Source: JAENVU01 sp038250905
Lineage (GTDB): Bacteria; Actinomycetota; Acidimicrobiia; IMCC26256; JAENVU01
Direction: 5' to 3'
DNA: 64,000 nt
Assembly (NCBI GenBank): GCA_038250905.1
Contig: JBBSBV010000010.1
Location: 1-64,000 of the forward strand
Position 1 is the stretch's first letter, and every line of letters starts with the position of its first letter. The notes beneath the pieces are model-generated. The model had not been told where the DNA came from and searched no databases. It was given only the letters and a program-made list of their open reading frames with translations. The position numbers were made by a program, and so were the translations under genes. Of the stretch, positions 1 through 7,367 are shown one piece after another.

Positions 1-103
1 CCGCTCCACATGCGGTCAGCGGGAGAAGATCGATGCCATGACCGCGGAACCGGTTGGGATACGCGTCGTAGTCGACACTCCCGTGGCGCACGAGCAAGAA
101 CAC
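1..103 (-). CDS. Histidine phosphatase family protein (partial, runs off left edge)
   Basis: Only the first 34 or so codons are in the window; the frame is open to base 1. Translation from a GTG at 103 begins VFLLVRHGSVDYDAY, and the residues after it include RFRGHGIDLLPLT. The LVRHG motif with its phosphate-binding Arg-His is the signature of the histidine phosphatase (phosphoglycerate-mutase-like) superfamily, whose members hydrolyse phosphate esters through a phosphohistidine intermediate. An in-frame TAG upstream limits the start to a few codons. The substrate cannot be told from this piece. Confidence 0.55.
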   Translation of the reverse strand, partial: MFLLVRHGSVDYDAYPNRFRGHGIDLLPLTACGA

Positions 104-165
104 GTCCCAATCGTCGCGCGTTGGCCGACCACGCTACGTCTGGCTCATCACGCCGTTCGTGGTGC

Positions 166-675
166 TCACCCAGCAGAGCTTCCAGTCTCCACGCGCAGAT
201 AGTTGAGCATTGCTGCGGCGAGTGCCTCAGCAGCATCGTGATGTCCGTATCGAGGATCTACGAGGTACTCGACGTCGCCGCCCGGTTTCATCCGAGCGAG
301 GGCACTGAACCAGACGACATCATCGAGTCGACTGTCGTCTGACGCATGCGTGAGCGGATTCCGGGCCGCTCGTAAGTTCGGCACGGCCGTATCAAACACC
401 TTGAGCGCCTCGACGATCTCCGGCGGTTCGCCGAACACCTTCACGATCTCACGGGCGGCGGCCTGTAGCCGACCGAGCTCATACACGTAGTAGTCGAGGT
501 CGTTGCCTGGGGTGCCCGTGAGGTCGATGACTTCTTCGGGCGTTCCTTCGAGGAGCCTCGGGGCCTTTGCCGCTGTCGTCGCGAGACGTTCGCGTTGAAG
601 CCGGGCGCCGACGATAAATCGGTTGATCGCGTTGATGAAGCGCGACCGAGCCCGATCGAGGTCCGTGGAGATCAC
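166..675 (-). CDS. Hypothetical protein, 169 aa
   Basis: Not recognised. The protein is soluble and mostly alpha-helical in appearance, with a basic N-terminus (MISTDLDRARSRFINAINRF) and a central RNPLTHASDD stretch. No signal peptide or membrane segment is seen. It ends 62 bp before the partial phosphatase on the same strand. The open frame and codon use look like a real gene, but no function can be assigned. Confidence 0.5.
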   Translation of the reverse strand: MISTDLDRARSRFINAINRFIVGARLQRERLATTAAKAPRLLEGTPEEVIDLTGTPGNDLDYYVYELGRLQAAAREIVKVFGEPPEIVEALKVFDTAVPNLRAARNPLTHASDDSRLDDVVWFSALARMKPGGDVEYLVDPRYGHHDAAEALAAAMLNYLRVETGSSAG

Positions 676-733
676 GGCAAGAGGCTACGCATGACTCCAG
701 TCCCGGATGGGTGGACCACTCGTATGACGGCGG

Positions 734-1258
734 TTACGCGCCGGCAAGTGTCTTGAGAATGATCGCGGCTGCGTCTTGGGGCGACCGCGCGGTCACGTCG
801 ACCACGAGGTCTGCTTCCGCGGTCATCCAGCTGCGCGCCGATCGGTACTTCTCGATATGGCGGCTGCGCCAGTCGGACGCGCTCGGATCGGCGTCGTCGC
901 TGATGATGCGGTGGCGGAGAGCATCCTCATGACAGTCGAGGACGACGTGGATCACCGCGATTCCGAGCTGTTGGAAGCCCGAGCGGAGTTCGCTCCAGTA
1001 CGACTCGACGAGCACAGTCTGGACAGCAACAAGATCGTCCCCGGTCAGCGTAGTGATCTCGCTTGCCACTCTCGGGACCAACGAACGCCATGGCGCAAGA
1101 TCCTGAAAGTCGCCGACCGTGACGTCAGCCAGGTTGGCTCGCAGCATGTAGCCGACCCATTCGGGGTCGAAGAGCCGAAGCTCGGGCGACTGCTCGGCGA
1201 TCGCTGCTGCGGTCGTGGTTTTCCCGACTCCGAAGGCGCCGTTGAGCCACACGAGCAT
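734..1258 (-). CDS. TmrB-like P-loop ATPase, 174 aa
   Basis: The N-terminus MLVWLNGAFGVGKTTTAAAI is a Walker A motif in the context typical of the TmrB family, which includes a tunicamycin-resistance ATP-binding protein of Bacillus. A hydrophobic strand ending in LDCHEDALRHRI and a C-terminal VDVTARSPQDAAAII match the small nucleoside-kinase-like fold. Length is normal for the family. It is divergent from the next P-loop gene, with 47 bp between the starts. Real tunicamycin resistance is not implied; many relatives are uncharacterised small-molecule kinases. Confidence 0.6.
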   Translation of the reverse strand: MLVWLNGAFGVGKTTTAAAIAEQSPELRLFDPEWVGYMLRANLADVTVGDFQDLAPWRSLVPRVASEITTLTGDDLVAVQTVLVESYWSELRSGFQQLGIAVIHVVLDCHEDALRHRIISDDADPSASDWRSRHIEKYRSARSWMTAEADLVVDVTARSPQDAAAIILKTLAGA

Positions 1259-1305
1259 CGCGAGACCGTACTTGTGAGCGGGCCTCCCGAGCAGCTCCGG
1301 ACAGA

Positions 1306-1839
1306 ATGGGCAACGTGCCAGCCCTCATCGTCATCGTCGGGCTGATCGCCTCGGGGAAGAGCACCGTTGCCGACGCGCTTGGCCGCCGTTTCCGCTCGTC
1401 AGGACGCGAGGTTGCGGTGCTCGATCTCGACGACCTCGTCGAGACGCTTGGCGGGTTCGTTGGTCTGCCCGGTGAGCGGTTCCTCCGGTCACAGTTGGTC
1501 TTCGCGACGTTGGTCGGCGCCTGGCTCGAACAAGGCTTCGACGTCATCGCGCACGGCCCGTTCTTCCAGACCGAGGAAATCGAAGCACTGGTCCACGCCG
1601 TGCCCGAGAACGTCACCCCGCGGTGGGTCTTGCTCCACTCGGCTTTTGAAGTCGCGCTCGAACGCGTCGCCGACGATCCCGACCGCACACTCTCGAGCTC
1701 CCCCGACTTCCTCAAAGCCACCTACGACCGCGTCGCCGACCTACTCCCCAGCATGCCCTCAAGCGAGTGGTCGTTCGACACCACGACCACCGACGCCGAC
1801 ACGATCGTTGACCACCTCGCCGAGGCGCTCCTGACCTGA
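1306..1839 (+). CDS. Small P-loop kinase (AAA_33-like), 177 aa
   Basis: Walker A GLIASGKST lies at residues 12-20, followed by a DLDD acidic strand near residue 40, as in shikimate, gluconate and chloramphenicol kinase-like proteins that phosphorylate small molecules. A conserved AHGPFF stretch near residue 84 may contact substrate. ATG at 1306 is the first start; it leaves only a few residues before the P-loop strand. The gene is divergent from the TmrB-like gene. The substrate is unknown; a phosphotransferase-type resistance role is possible but only inferred. Confidence 0.55.
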   Translation: MGNVPALIVIVGLIASGKSTVADALGRRFRSSGREVAVLDLDDLVETLGGFVGLPGERFLRSQLVFATLVGAWLEQGFDVIAHGPFFQTEEIEALVHAVPENVTPRWVLLHSAFEVALERVADDPDRTLSSSPDFLKATYDRVADLLPSMPSSEWSFDTTTTDADTIVDHLAEALLT

Positions 1840-2118
1840 TGATCAGACCGCTGCGATGGGTCGGTTCGGCGGCACGACGTTGGTCCGGCCGTTGACGAAC
1901 CGATCGCGTGCGCTCCGTGCCCTCGTGCGATCGTTCGCTCGTCGGAGTCCAGTGCTCAGCCCACGAGAACTGCTGAGACGGATCTCATGATGTGAATGCG
2001 GATGGCTCAACGAAGAAGAAGCGTCGATGCCCCAGATCACCGGGGCGGCGGGTTGGAGATGCTGCCAACCTGGTGAGTTTGATCGGGCGTCTTGAAGGCC
2101 GTCCGAGCCGCGTTGGGT

Positions 2119-2931
2119 TCAACTTGGCGGTCGTGCTGTCGCGAGCAAGTGGGGGCCGACGCCGAGGAGGTTGGGATCACTTTCGACGGCCCGGAGCGAA
2201 TCGAGAAGCACTTGGGTCTCGACTGGATCTGCGAGCCGTTCGTCGAGGTCGCTGAGCGCGAACGCGATTCCCTCGACGTTCGCGACCGATTCGACGCGAA
2301 GTCCCGCGGCTTCGATCTCGGTCCGTAGTTCCTGCGGCGTGTGGCAGTAGCTCGTGAACCCCGATTCGTGGAGCGGTGGCATCCGACCCGTGGCTTCGAC
2401 GTCGTCCACGAGCGCCAGCACCTCTGGGTACTCGACGTGTGTGCGCGCAACCAGGATGCCGTGGAGGCGAGCCGCGGTCCGCGAGATCGCAGCCACGTGC
2501 ACAATCCCATCGGGCCGGACGACGCGCGCAACCTCGCCGAGGGCAGTGAGCCGTTCCGCAGGAGTCTCGAGGTGGTAGAGCGGACCGAGGAGCAACACGG
2601 CATCGACAGAGTCGGCCTCGAGGTCGAGCGAGCAGGCATCACCGACGGCACTGTCGACGCGTGAACCGTGCCGTGCTCGCACCTGGTCCACGTGGTGAAC
2701 GACGATGTCACGGTGAATGACTTCGTAACCGTGGTCGATCAGCCAGTCGACGTAGCGACCCGGACCGCCACCGATATCGGCGATAACCGCCGGCGGTGGC
2801 GGGAGGGTCCGTCCGACGATCTCGACGGTACGCAAGAACTCAACCCGGCCCGTACCGTGAGCCAGTCGATCGCGCTCTTCGTCGCGCGCGTAGTACGCCT
2901 GCAGCTGCCGTTCAGACACAGCCACAATCAT
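2119..2931 (-). CDS. Class I SAM-dependent methyltransferase, 270 aa
   Basis: The motif I loop IADIGGGPGRYVDWL binds S-adenosylmethionine, with motif II-like DIVVHHVDQV and a post-motif stretch VLLLGPLYHLETPAER typical of Methyltransf_11/25 family enzymes. I place the start at the ATG giving MIVAVSERQLQAYYA, because the open frame further upstream has no family-like sequence. Upstream it faces an acetyltransferase gene on the opposite strand. The substrate is unknown; small-molecule methylation is most likely. Confidence 0.65.
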   Translation of the reverse strand: MIVAVSERQLQAYYARDEERDRLAHGTGRVEFLRTVEIVGRTLPPPPAVIADIGGGPGRYVDWLIDHGYEVIHRDIVVHHVDQVRARHGSRVDSAVGDACSLDLEADSVDAVLLLGPLYHLETPAERLTALGEVARVVRPDGIVHVAAISRTAARLHGILVARTHVEYPEVLALVDDVEATGRMPPLHESGFTSYCHTPQELRTEIEAAGLRVESVANVEGIAFALSDLDERLADPVETQVLLDSLRAVESDPNLLGVGPHLLATARPPS

Positions 2932-3095
2932 GGCCGACGGTCCCTCCACCTCGGCCACAATTTCGCAGAGCGCACCTGCGTCGTCCCGCACCCCCGGCAC
3001 CTGAGTTGCGTTCCACGCGATTCGATCACCCCGGTTCGAATGTCCCTGATCGCCGGGACCGCGACGCGGAGGTCTGCTTCGTAGTGTCGGGGCGG

Positions 3096-3557
3096 ATGTT
3101 GCGTGACTTCCAGCCGAGCGACCAGTCCGGACTCCGTCGGCTGATTCTCGCCGGCCTTCAAGACCGGTGGGGAGAGAGGTTCGACGCTGACGTCAATCCC
3201 GACCTCGACGACTTCGTCGCGAACTATCTCGACGACGGGGCGGAGATTGTCGTTGTCGAAGCCGACGGCACGATCGTCGCTACGGGGATTCTCGTTCCCG
3301 ACGACGCGGGCACCGGCCGGATCATGCGCATGTCGGTCGCGGGGGCACACCGGCGTCAGGGACTGGCGCGACGGATTGTCGAGGAGCTCATCGGACGTGC
3401 ACATCGCAGCGGGATGTCGGAGGTGAGAGTTCTCGCGGACACGCCGTGGACGAGCGCGGTCGAGTTGTACCGGGCCTGCGGGTTCACCGAGATAGGAAGC
3501 GACGGGAAGGACACGCACTTCGTCATGCCGCTCCGCAATCTCGAAGACCCAAGATGA
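3096..3557 (+). CDS. GNAT family N-acetyltransferase, 153 aa
   Basis: Starting from MLRDFQPSDQSGLRRLI, the protein has the GNAT fold: beta4 with GRIMRMSVAGAHRRQGLARRIVEEL holds the acetyl-CoA pyrophosphate-binding Q/R-x-x-G-x-A loop, and VELYRACGFTEIG is motif B. Length is typical. An open frame extends about 300 bp upstream, but that part is the antisense shadow of the methyltransferase gene, so the ATG at 3096 is preferred. The acetyl acceptor is unknown. Confidence 0.65.
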   Translation: MLRDFQPSDQSGLRRLILAGLQDRWGERFDADVNPDLDDFVANYLDDGAEIVVVEADGTIVATGILVPDDAGTGRIMRMSVAGAHRRQGLARRIVEELIGRAHRSGMSEVRVLADTPWTSAVELYRACGFTEIGSDGKDTHFVMPLRNLEDPR

Positions 3558-3597
3558 CCTGCCCGCGATCGCCGGTTGTTCGGCAAGACTGCACGAC

Positions 3598-3989
3598 ATG
3601 AACTCGTCTATCCGATGGGTGGCGGTCGCGATCGATTGCGCGGACGCCGGGCCGGTCGCCCGCTTCTACGAACGGCTCCTCGGCTTCCAGATCGGCGACT
3701 TCGACCCACCGCGCTGGGCGCAGTTGTGGGACCCACAGGGTGGCATGCACCTGAACATCCAAGGTGAGCGTTGGTACGCCCGACCGGTCTGGCCCGAACA
3801 GGATGGAACTCTCCACAAGATGCTCCATTTCGAGGTGGAGGTCGACGACGTCGACGCCGCGGTCGCCCGAGCGATCGAAGCGGGCGGCACCGAGGCGCCG
3901 TGGCACCGCCGGACCGCGATCCCACACGCATCCGGATCGTCCTCGACCCCGCAGGCCATCCACTCTGTCTGTTCGTCCACGGCGAGTGA
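3598..3989 (+). pseudogene. VOC (glyoxalase-like) family protein, frameshifted
   Basis: The first 100 or so codons (MNSSIRWVAVAIDCADAGPV and on) encode a normal vicinal-oxygen-chelate domain with HKMLHFEVEVDDVDAAV. After EAGGTEAPW, near 3910, the family-like C-terminus (RIRIVLDPAGHPLCLFVHGE) continues in another frame and stops at 3989. One missing base in a CAG-like codon would restore the frame. This is either a real inactivating deletion or an assembly error. VOC proteins are metal-dependent small-molecule enzymes or drug-binding proteins. Confidence 0.6.
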
Positions 3990-3996
3990 TCCGCGC

Positions 3997-4016
3997 GCCC
4001 CGGACCGCCGGCTACG
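3997..4016 (+). repeat. Gene-boundary repeat copy 1
   Basis: GCCCCGGACCGCCGGCTACG in the gap between the VOC pseudogene and the phosphotransferase gene. A copy with 18 of 20 identical bases is at 4994-5013, and a shorter relative ending CACCGGCTACG is at 5725-5743. Confidence 0.4.
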
Positions 4017-4911
4017 CAGGAAAGCGGGGTGGTACGCCGAGTGACGCGAGTTTGTGCAACGAGCGTTCGACGATCAGCGGATAGGTGTGCAGGTAGTACG
4101 GCAGCGCGGCGCAGGACTGGTTGATCGCAGCGCCACGGCTACGAGCGAGGGTCGCGTCGTCAACGTCGAGAATGTCGACGAAAGCGCGTCGAGAGTCCTC
4201 GGTGAAGAGGGGCGACCATACGACCTGGACATCGACGGCCGGATCACCCGCGCATGCCGAGCCCCAATCCACGATGCCGCACAGGTCGCCGTCGCGTACC
4301 AGACAGTTCCCCTCGAGATCTCCCTGCACCCAGACGACAGGCCCTGGGTGCGCGGGCGCCGCGAGTGCTTCCTCCCACACCGCGACTGCTGCTGACGCGT
4401 CGATGAGGTGGCTCGCACGGTCGATTGCCGAGCGAGTGAACTCGTCGTATTCCTGGAGTGGTCGCGCCCGGTTGTACGCCGGTGGGGCACCGGCGGTGTC
4501 GACGGCCTGAAGTTCTCGGACCGCGTGTGCGAGCGCGACCGCGAACGAAACCGGGTCTCCGACGCGATCGAGTGCGGCACCCTCGCCCGCTATCCACCGG
4601 TGGACAGCCCACTCGTATGGGTAGCCCTCGCCGGGCTCACCGAGAGCAACCGGTTCGGGCACCGCAACCGAGAGGTGCGGCGCGAGGCGCGGCAACCAGG
4701 TGGCCTCCCGTTCGATCTGTTGCGTCGCCCAGTGGATGCGAGGCAGACGCACGACCAAGTCGTCACCCAAGCGCCAGATCGCATTGTCGGTGCCCCAGGG
4801 TTCGACCTTGACGAGAGACCGGTCTGCGAGTTCCGGCATCTGGGTTGCGAGCAGCCGCCGGACCAGCAGGTGATCCACGTCGACTTCATCGTCATGCATA
4901 CGGATCGACAT
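4012..4911 (-). CDS. Aminoglycoside phosphotransferase family protein, 299 aa
   Basis: The C-lobe has the APH/choline-kinase catalytic elements: WVQGDLEGNCLVRDG (the usual HGD catalytic loop with Gln in place of His), then GIVDWGSACAGDPAVD, the metal-binding DW-G motif. The N-lobe LVVRLPRI supplies an ATP-binding strand. I choose the ATG at 4911 (MSIRMHDDEVDVDHLL), since the further upstream frame overlaps intergenic sequence. Length fits the APH family (PF01636). The substrate may be an antibiotic or a metabolite; resistance is not proven. Confidence 0.65.
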   Translation of the reverse strand: MSIRMHDDEVDVDHLLVRRLLATQMPELADRSLVKVEPWGTDNAIWRLGDDLVVRLPRIHWATQQIEREATWLPRLAPHLSVAVPEPVALGEPGEGYPYEWAVHRWIAGEGAALDRVGDPVSFAVALAHAVRELQAVDTAGAPPAYNRARPLQEYDEFTRSAIDRASHLIDASAAVAVWEEALAAPAHPGPVVWVQGDLEGNCLVRDGDLCGIVDWGSACAGDPAVDVQVVWSPLFTEDSRRAFVDILDVDDATLARSRGAAINQSCAALPYYLHTYPLIVERSLHKLASLGVPPRFPA

Positions 4912-4993
4912 CAGGACCAGTCTCGTCGGATCCCTCGCCGCATCAACGTGATTTTCGGCGAGCGACGCGGTGCAGCGCGCCCCGGATCGCATT

Positions 4994-5013
4994 GCCCCAG
5001 AACGCCGGCTACG
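4994..5013 (+). repeat. Gene-boundary repeat copy 2
   Basis: GCCCCAGAACGCCGGCTACG in the divergent gap between the phosphotransferase and nucleotidyltransferase genes. Confidence 0.4.
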
Positions 5014-5058
5014 AGCCGAACCCGACGCAAGCACCAATCTGGCCGCCATGATGGCGCC

Positions 5059-5658
5059 ATGACCGATCTCCCGGATGCCGTTCGGCCGGTGCTGCCCATC
5101 GTCGAAGCGCTGCCGGGTGTCGTCGAGGTACAGCTGTGCGGCTCGCGATTCCGAGGCGATGCGGGCCCGTTCTCCGATTGGGACTTCGCGGTTCTAACCG
5201 AGAACTTCGAGACGACGGCCGCACGGCTGCCTTGCGCGATCCGAGCCGCGGACCCCCTCGCAGCGCAATGGGATCGGCTCAGCAGCACGGCGTGCTTCAT
5301 GCTGATCGTCCCCGGGCCGCAGAAGATCGACTTGATCTTCGAAGGCGTCGCCCACACGCCGGAACCGCCGTGGATTCTCACCGCAGCCACCCTGCCGGAG
5401 GTCGACGCCCACTTCTGGGACTGGACGCTGTGGTTGGTCTCAAAGCTGGACGCCGGTCGACACGACGTCGTTGAGTCCGAACTGAACAAGATGCACGAGT
5501 ACCTCCTCGAACCGCTCGGCGTACGACATCCGGCGTCTCTGGCGCGGGCCGTCATGGCGTACGTCGACACGCTCCCGCAATGGGAGAGTCAGCTCGCAGT
5601 AGGCGTGGACCGTTCCCTTCAGAATGCCGTGGCTCCAATAGTCCACCATCTCGAGTAG
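5059..5658 (+). CDS. Nucleotidyltransferase-domain protein, 199 aa
   Basis: Residues 27-48 contain GSRFRGDAGPFSDWDFAVL, the G-S-x(n)-D-x-D signature of the DNA polymerase beta-like nucleotidyltransferase fold in which the two Asp residues bind metal. The remainder is helical, as in small aminoglycoside-nucleotidyltransferase-like proteins. The ATG at 5059 follows a 20-bp boundary repeat and is divergent from the phosphotransferase gene. An antibiotic-adenylyltransferase role is only one possibility; a housekeeping or toxin-antitoxin role cannot be excluded. Confidence 0.6.
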   Translation: MTDLPDAVRPVLPIVEALPGVVEVQLCGSRFRGDAGPFSDWDFAVLTENFETTAARLPCAIRAADPLAAQWDRLSSTACFMLIVPGPQKIDLIFEGVAHTPEPPWILTAATLPEVDAHFWDWTLWLVSKLDAGRHDVVESELNKMHEYLLEPLGVRHPASLARAVMAYVDTLPQWESQLAVGVDRSLQNAVAPIVHHLE

Positions 5659-5863
5659 CCCGGTGACGGGTTGCGCGATTGATTGTGTTCCCACCATCGA
5701 CCCACTGCGCGGCGAACGGCGGGTGTCCCCGACACCGGCTACGCGAACCGGAGCACATAAACGAGCGGTTCGAGCGCTCGCCGGTCCCAGGGACCCGTCG
5801 CTGAGCGCGAGCGCGATGGCCCCGCGCGCCGCCGGTTCTCGCACCGCGTAGCGTCGAGACGGA

Positions 5864-6478
5864 ATGGGCGAAGCACCTGCAACGCGATTCACGGCGCGTC
5901 TTCGGCTTGAACCAGTCAGTCCGAGCCATGCCCGCGATCTGTGGATCGTCCACAATGACGATGAAGTCGCGCGCTGGTATGGCGATAAGAAGCCGAGCCT
6001 TCAGGAGGCCGAGCAGCAGGCGAAGCTCATGCACGACTGCTGGCGCGAACTCGGCGTTCACAAGTGGATGGCCTATGAACGCGACAGTGGCGAACTTGTT
6101 GGGCGGGGTGGTCTCTCTCGGACCCCAGCAGACGACGACTGGGGTCGGATCTACAGTTTCATGCCGGTAGAGCCATGGGCGCGAGAACTCCATGGAGGCT
6201 CACCTGGTGTCCCCGTGCATGCCAACTGGCTTGAGATCGGCTGGGCATTGCGACGGCAGTTCTGGGGTCGCGGCTACGCGTCCGAGATCGGACGAGCTGG
6301 ACTGGAGTTCGCCTTCGATGTTCTCGGCGCGCAGGCGGTGGTCTCGTGTACCGCGCGCCACAACGTCCGGTCTCGAGCCGTGATGGAACGTATCGGGATG
6401 CCCTACGCCGGCCTGTTGGAAGGACTCGACGGCGGAGACGACCTCGCGCTGCACGTCCTACTGCGCTCCGAGGGCTAG
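5864..6478 (+). CDS. GNAT acetyltransferase, RimJ/RimL-like, 204 aa
   Basis: The N-terminus FTARLRLEPVSPSHARDLW is the opening of Acetyltransf_3 (RimJ/RimL-type) proteins. The acetyl-CoA site is LEIGWALRRQFWGRGYASEIG and the closing motif is NVRSRAVMERIGMPYAG. Relatives acetylate ribosomal protein N-termini or small molecules. Length is standard. It is preceded by about 200 bp of non-coding DNA after the nucleotidyltransferase and converges on the next gene. Confidence 0.65.
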   Translation: MGEAPATRFTARLRLEPVSPSHARDLWIVHNDDEVARWYGDKKPSLQEAEQQAKLMHDCWRELGVHKWMAYERDSGELVGRGGLSRTPADDDWGRIYSFMPVEPWARELHGGSPGVPVHANWLEIGWALRRQFWGRGYASEIGRAGLEFAFDVLGAQAVVSCTARHNVRSRAVMERIGMPYAGLLEGLDGGDDLALHVLLRSEG

Positions 6479-6533
6479 TGGCGTGTCGCTCAAACAGCAA
6501 GGTGGATTCGAGCGGGCACGTGTCACGTCTCCA

Positions 6534-7367
6534 TCAGCGATTCAGTGCCGCGACGACGGTCTTGTGCTCGTTGATTGCGTCGACGGGAAGCGCCGACTCG
6601 TGTGGGACCAGCGCACGTGCGACGTCCCTCATGCTGACGGCCTCGGTCACGTTCCAGCCCGACGACTCGACGAGTTCGCGTGCCTCGCGACGATCGACGA
6701 GGAGCCGAAGGGTCTCACCACTCCCACTTCGGAAGAGACGCTGCATCGTCATGAGCCTGCGGTCCTTCGCCGTTCCCGCGTCAGTTGGCGGGTGGAAGTC
6801 AAGCGTGATCCGGCTCCCGACCCCGCTCCCGTCGGCCAAGCCGCGGAGTTGGTCGCGGAGCAGGTCTGCGGTGAGATACATCGTGAGCCCTTCCACGATG
6901 AAATGTGCAGGCTGGGACACGTTGAACCCTTGGGCCGCGAGCTCGACGGCCGCGCTCTGATCTCGTAGGTCCGCAGCGACATACGTGGGTCCCGGTGACG
7001 GAACACGGGCGATCTTGTCGAGCTGCGTGGCCCGAGCATCGAGCTCGAAGAACCGCACGCCGTCGCGACCGAATCGCCATGCCCGCGTGTCGTACCCCGC
7101 TCCGATCACCACGACCTGATCGATGCCGGCATCGAGAGATTCGGTCAAGCGCATGTCGTGCCACAGGACTCGCGCCCCGAGCCCGGCCCTCGTCACCAGG
7201 CCTGCCCGTGCCACCGAAGGAAATCGTCCAACCGTCCGAACGAACCCGGCCCACAACGGAGTCAGCAGATCACGCGCGTAGGGATCATCCAACACTCCAC
7301 TCTCGGTCAATATTGCGCGTTCGGCCGCAACCCCCTGCGCCGTCCGTGACCGCTTCGCCGTGGGCAT
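6534..7367 (-). CDS. SAM-dependent methyltransferase, LCM/TIGR00027 family, 277 aa
   Basis: The N-terminus RSRTAQGVAAERAILTESG and the motif DQVVVIGAGYDTRAWRF match the actinobacterial putative leucine-carboxyl-methyltransferase-like family (PF04072, TIGR00027), with FVEGLTMYL as the conserved downstream loop. The enzyme uses S-adenosylmethionine; its natural acceptor is unknown in most bacteria. The gene lies just inside the right end of element A. The read-through end of the neighbouring integrase frame runs antisense into its 5' end. Confidence 0.7.
   Translation of the reverse strand: MPTAKRSRTAQGVAAERAILTESGVLDDPYARDLLTPLWAGFVRTVGRFPSVARAGLVTRAGLGARVLWHDMRLTESLDAGIDQVVVIGAGYDTRAWRFGRDGVRFFELDARATQLDKIARVPSPGPTYVAADLRDQSAAVELAAQGFNVSQPAHFIVEGLTMYLTADLLRDQLRGLADGSGVGSRITLDFHPPTDAGTAKDRRLMTMQRLFRSGSGETLRLLVDRREARELVESSGWNVTEAVSMRDVARALVPHESALPVDAINEHKTVVAALNR

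Noticed and set aside
3960..5760. Integron cassette array with attC sites
   Set aside because: Gene content would fit, but no RYYYAAC/GTTRRRY core pairs or integron integrase are seen; only a short boundary repeat is present.
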